From positions 848,553 to 912,552 of the forward strand of contig VTFK01000099.1 of NCBI GenBank assembly GCA_009617715.1: a DNA stretch of 64,000 bases, given 5' to 3'. Shown piece after piece: positions 60,517 to 64,000 of the stretch. How positions within the stretch are numbered: position 1 is the first letter of the stretch; each line of letters begins with the position of its first letter. The notes under the pieces were generated by a model that had not been told where the DNA came from, made no database searches, and worked only from the letters and a program-made list of their open reading frames with translations. Made by a program: the position numbers and the translations under genes. Source of the stretch: Plectrocnemia conspersa (lineage: Eukaryota > Arthropoda > Insecta > Trichoptera > Polycentropodidae).

Positions 60517-60634
60517 TTGTGCTCTTTGTAATTTTAATCTTGATTAAATTTTATTGTAACCATTTTTTTTTTTTGTATGAACGCAAATTGTTGATCGATG
60601 TTATGAGCGCTAAACACTATAGAACGAGCGCGAT

Positions 60635-60669
60635 GCGCAAGATAATAAGCGCATTGCGCAAGATAATAA
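60635..60669 (+). repeat. 21-bp duplication GCGCAAGATAATAA
   Basis: GCGCAAGATAATAA is present at 60635-60648 and 60656-60669, with GCGCATT between and another GCGCGAT just before. GC-rich words are notable in this AT-rich zone. Confidence 0.7.
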
Positions 60670-61271
60670 ACGATAGGTGAAAAAAAATACAAACAGTCCA
60701 ATATTTTAATTATTCAAAATTCATATGACATCTAGCTATTTACAAATTTCTTAATGGTTATAAACCCCTGCCGCTACATCACTCAGCTGTTTTTTTTTAA
60801 ATAATTCATTTATTTGTTTTACCGCGCATTTGATTGCGATGGACGAAAAAATCATCTAAAACATCATTACATTTACCTTCCTATACTATGTATACCTAAT
60901 ACTATGTCATTTATTTTTTTGTGAATAGTAAAGTACAATTCTTCGTGAACACATTTTAATAAATTATTCTTTTCTAAGTTTCATGGTTAACGTTTTACAA
61001 ATTATTTAAAAAAAAAACAATAAAAAAAGTTATTTTCCGATTAAAGTATTTAAATTATAATATATTTTAAATATTTAATTAATTTTTTTTAAACTAAAAT
61101 ACTGACAAACTATCAATCTTTCGTTGTATTAATTTTAATTTGTAAAAAGATTAATCAAAACATATTTTATTTCATTTTTACTTCCAAAAATTGAACATAA
61201 AAAAAGTATCGAAATTAAATACGAGCTGGCGCTACCCCAACCAAAAAAAAAATACGAGTGCAAAGGGTTAA

Positions 61272-61855
61272 TTAAATAAATACATTAAAACGTATTTTAA
61301 ATACCTTTTTTCAGTAATTGTAGTGCAATGTAGTATGTCTTTCTCTGAACCTTGACTGTTGTTCATGCAAAATATTTTGTAAAATATTAAAGTCCTTTAA
61401 TTGTTTTGATTACTACTTCTTTCATCACATTTTCCATTCAAAACAACATGTAAATTAGTCTAATTTCTTTTACTTTTATACTATTTTTTATTAGAGGTAT
61501 AGGTATAATAGTAGCAATCTTAAAATTGTCAAGTATTTATTATTTGGATGCTATTACATGCTATACGCTAAACTATTAAGAAAAAACATTATTCATATTT
61601 AAGGATAATTTACAAAAATACAATAGAAAAGATTTTTTATAATATGTACATATTTAATAAATAATAGAAGTACCTAATATTAATTATTTTATTTTTTTCT
61701 CCAATTTAATTATAATATGTAGTAGCATTTTATTCTTACCTATCCTTTGATACTAAGCATAAAATAATTTTGTTTGACTTATGCGGTTTATTGAACTTTC
61801 CATTTAAATCACCATTATGAGATATTATAAGATATTGTTTTCAAAATCAGGACAG
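61272..61855. other. AT-rich spacer
   Basis: No feature recognised. Confidence 0.45.
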
Positions 61856-61990
61856 ACAGAATCGTTTGACCCGTTAACTTCCAGCCTCGTAGTTTCAATT
61901 ATAATTTGCACATCACACATCTCATCTTCGGGCCGTTGCATCGATAAAATCTCGAGATGAGGTCACGTGCACACGCCCTATCATAAAAAT
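61856..61990. promoter_or_regulatory. Candidate regulatory island with E-box
   Basis: A GC-richer block with ATCGATAAAATCTCGAGATG (ATCGATAA is DREF-like; CATCTCGAGATG-type inverted words) and CACGTG at 61964-61969. No exon seen. Confidence 0.35.
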
Positions 61991-62349
61991 ACTGGGACAC
62001 ATACATATACACACTTTTGTCTATCTGGATGCTTGCGTATCTATCTCGGTGTTCTTATTTTTACATTTTCCGTTTCCATAATCATGTGTCCCCATTTTTC
62101 ACTGTTTTCAAACATAACCCACCCACGTCTAGCTTCCCTTACCCACGCTATATTATAGTGTGTGTCGCTCCTACCCTAACGTAAAGGCCTGTTCACATTG
62201 TGAGCAAAGTATATTTATTAATTTTTTGAGTGTTGGCGATTATTGATGTAATTTTTTAACGTTTGTGAAACTTAGGGGGTGATGCCTTTGTAGCCATTGA
62301 GACGCAGGGTGGGATCTAGTTATAGTTTTAATACATTATATTTACATAA

Positions 62350-62415
62350 ATGGCGAGATGTTTTCTCCGAGCGGTGGTGGAGAAGTTAGCGCAGGGATGA
62401 TGTCCGTGGAAGATG
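62350..62415 (+). repeat. Dispersed GC-rich repeat, copy 2 (partner at 14040)
   Basis: GCGAGATGTTTTCTCC, GTGGTGGAGAAG, GCGCAGGGATGATGTCCGTG and GAAGAT repeat 14040-14105 with few changes. The copy is shorter than the first and embedded in AT-rich DNA. Confidence 0.65.
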
Positions 62416-62939
62416 CCAGCAGTTTCTCTTTGGGGAAATGGAGAAAGAGCAATGGTATATTTCCCACAATTTCTTGATTTGAGGGTAAACATAAAATCTT
62501 TGTTTTCATCTTATCAATATCTTTTTAGACTATGTAGCTATCGACGGTGTATAAATTTGGCAATAATAACTAGTTACATAAAATTTTATTATTATTATGG
62601 TATTTTTGTCAAAAAAACATGTTTTTACATTACATAAACAGTTTCTTCAAATCAAATATAAAGATATATTTCTGGATACTTTTGTGTGCTTATTATTTAC
62701 TCTCACAGTAACATTTTACTATACAGGTTAATGATTATACGACCGTCTCTGTCGTCCAAAATTAATGTATTTAGAATCTCAATTAATTCAATGAGTTCAA
62801 AGTGGCGTTTGAATTAAAGGGAGTATAATATATAGCACTCTCAGGTAAAATTATCCGGTTTTGGAGTCAAATTTTGTTTTGGCTCGTCCTTTTATCGCTT
62901 TCCTAAATACCATTACAATAACACGAAATCCATTGAGAT

Positions 62940-63200
62940 CATAGGTTCGTTCGTTTTTTGTGTGAGAGTTGTGTGAAGGGCCCTAAGCTAGGCTAACCCA
63001 TTCCATTGCGACCCTTTCCACCCAACCTGCCTCACCGTTTTCTGCACTAAACTTTCGCTGGAGCTTTTATTGCCTCCGTCGTCGGCTTTGGGACGAATTC
63101 AACAAGCGATGCCATTGGTTGGTTATCGCTGGCGCCGTTTAATTAAAACGGAGCCTATCCCCCTTTGTACGACAAACGACGATCGAGTCTTACTAATTAC
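62940..63200. promoter_or_regulatory. Candidate regulatory island with inverted CCGTTT around TAATTA
   Basis: A low-AT, CpG-containing block. CCGTTTAATTAAAACGG at 63135-63151 places CCGTTT and AAACGG in inverted order around a homeodomain-type TAATTA core. GGCGCC lies just before it. No splice donor was seen, so an enhancer is preferred over a first exon. Confidence 0.4.
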
Positions 63201-63655
63201 GATATACCTGTATGTATATGTGTGCACATATGTATGTTATTGTGTGGATTCTTTATTTGTGTTTACCTGCTAATTGTGATGGTCCAATTTTCATCTGCGC
63301 TTTGTTTAAAGTCTAAATTAAAACGGTAGCAATTATAAACTGTGTCGATGTTGGGATATAAAATGTGATTACATACACATTCATATGTATGTATATACAG
63401 CTTCTATAATAAGTAACAGGTACTTTTGGTTGAGTGTTGTTAATGAAATATATTTTTAGAACATAGTGGTTTTGATAATGGAGTAATTCAATAATCAGTT
63501 TCGAAGTTAATTTATTTTGTGTTACATAACGTGAAACTTTTTTGAAATAAATAGTTTTTAAAGTAGATTATAGTTGATAATATTTTATTATCTTATGATT
63601 TACAGTTAATGCTTGTTATGTCTGTTTTATTTAAAAAATAAAATATAAATTTATG
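63201..63655. other. AT-rich spacer
   Basis: TATG/TACA-rich simple sequence (63210-63240, 63380-63402); nothing else recognised. Confidence 0.45.
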
Positions 63656-63659
63656 CAAG

Positions 63660-63850
63660 CACCGGTATGATAGACAGTCGTTTAAGTAGGTGCCTTTTAC
63701 CTGAAAAGACCTGAGTTCAAATCCTATATGGAGTCTAGTGTTTTTTTTTTAATTTACTGTAAGTTCTGGGAGATCTAAATTAGTAATTATTATTATAATC
63801 CGATTAATCACTATAGATAAGGTTTTTCTAAATTTTTTTTCATACATTTA
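63660..63850 (+). mobile_element. SINE family A, copy 5
   Basis: The tRNA-like head has TTTAAGTAGGTGCCTTTTAC, CTGAAAAGACCTG and the B-box AGTTCAAATCCTATATGG. The tail has ATCACTATAGATAAGGTTTT. The head aligns best with copies 1 and 2. Confidence 0.75.
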
Positions 63851-64000
63851 ATATTAATTTTAAAATATCGCATTGATTTATTTTCGAAAGATTTATATCA
63901 TTGATTTGCATTTTTAATTAAATTATGTTGCACATAAGTGTTTTAAAAATTTAAAACTTTTTTTTATACTCTCAATGATGTAAAAGGTAATAAAATTAAT

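Larger units (their letters stand above)
57018..61267. mobile_element. Possible 4.25-kb piggyBac-type element with nested insertions
   Basis: The left end is TTAA (57014-57017) then CCCTTTGCGCTCGTA. The right end, read on the minus strand, is TTAA (61268-61271) then CCCTTTGCACTCGTA, 14 of 15 identical. TTAA duplication and CCCTTT-starting ends are the hallmark of piggyBac-like transposons. No transposase ORF remains. Inside are a SINE, a hAT MITE and a fold-back element, consistent with an old element that collected insertions. The alternative is two separate elements: another right-type end (GAAAGGG|TTAA) lies at 58461-58471, so the left element could close there, and 61267 would belong to something else. 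Confidence 0.5.

Overview
This window is AT-rich animal DNA, most likely from an insect. The evidence is a multi-exon, intron-containing gene of the Homer family, tRNA-derived SINEs, TTAA-flanked piggyBac-type MITEs, hAT-type MITEs, a decayed Jockey-like retrotransposon and dense AT microsatellites. I cannot fix the order or species from sequence alone. No bacterial genes, CRISPR array, rRNA or convincing tRNA gene is present.

Layout. (1) 1-5403: the 3' end of a plus-strand Homer gene. Four exons (1869-2053, 2129-2259, 2332-2475, 5011-5052) encode the last 166 residues, the C-terminal coiled coil; the EVH1 part lies off the left edge. The last exon has a TGA at 5050, followed by 116 further in-frame, coding-looking codons up to a second TGA at 5401. 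This is the most interesting feature of the window. (2) 5404 to about 10300: AT-rich downstream sequence, perhaps a long 3' UTR, interrupted by a 239-bp TTAA MITE. (3) About 10300-64000: a gene desert without any convincing protein-coding exon. Two sharply GC/CpG-rich blocks look like plus-strand first exons or promoters: 14790-15050 ends in a very strong splice donor and holds an NRF-1 type site, and 41335-41623 ends in ATG-GTG just before a donor. They may belong to one or two genes whose later exons lie beyond the right edge. Between them are about 14 short islands of higher GC, several with palindromic homeodomain-like or E-box motifs, which look like conserved regulatory DNA.

Mobile DNA. 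Two SINE families (A: five copies; B: two copies), several TTAA MITEs, hAT pieces including a 356-bp element with an 8-bp target duplication, a fold-back element with subrepeat arms (59424-60069), and a possible 4.25-kb piggyBac-type element (57018-61267) that encloses a SINE, the hAT MITE and the fold-back element. A minus-strand non-LTR reverse transcriptase remnant with a ruined catalytic motif lies at 54560-55230. Other repeats include a degenerate tandem array of about 355-390-bp units (32405-33390, with an outlying copy at 31408), an 82%-identical 170-bp-offset duplication (17261-17520), a perfect 32-bp-arm hairpin (15308-15375) and a 124-bp AT microsatellite.

All calls come from reading the sequence by eye; repeat boundaries are approximate unless a target duplication fixes them.
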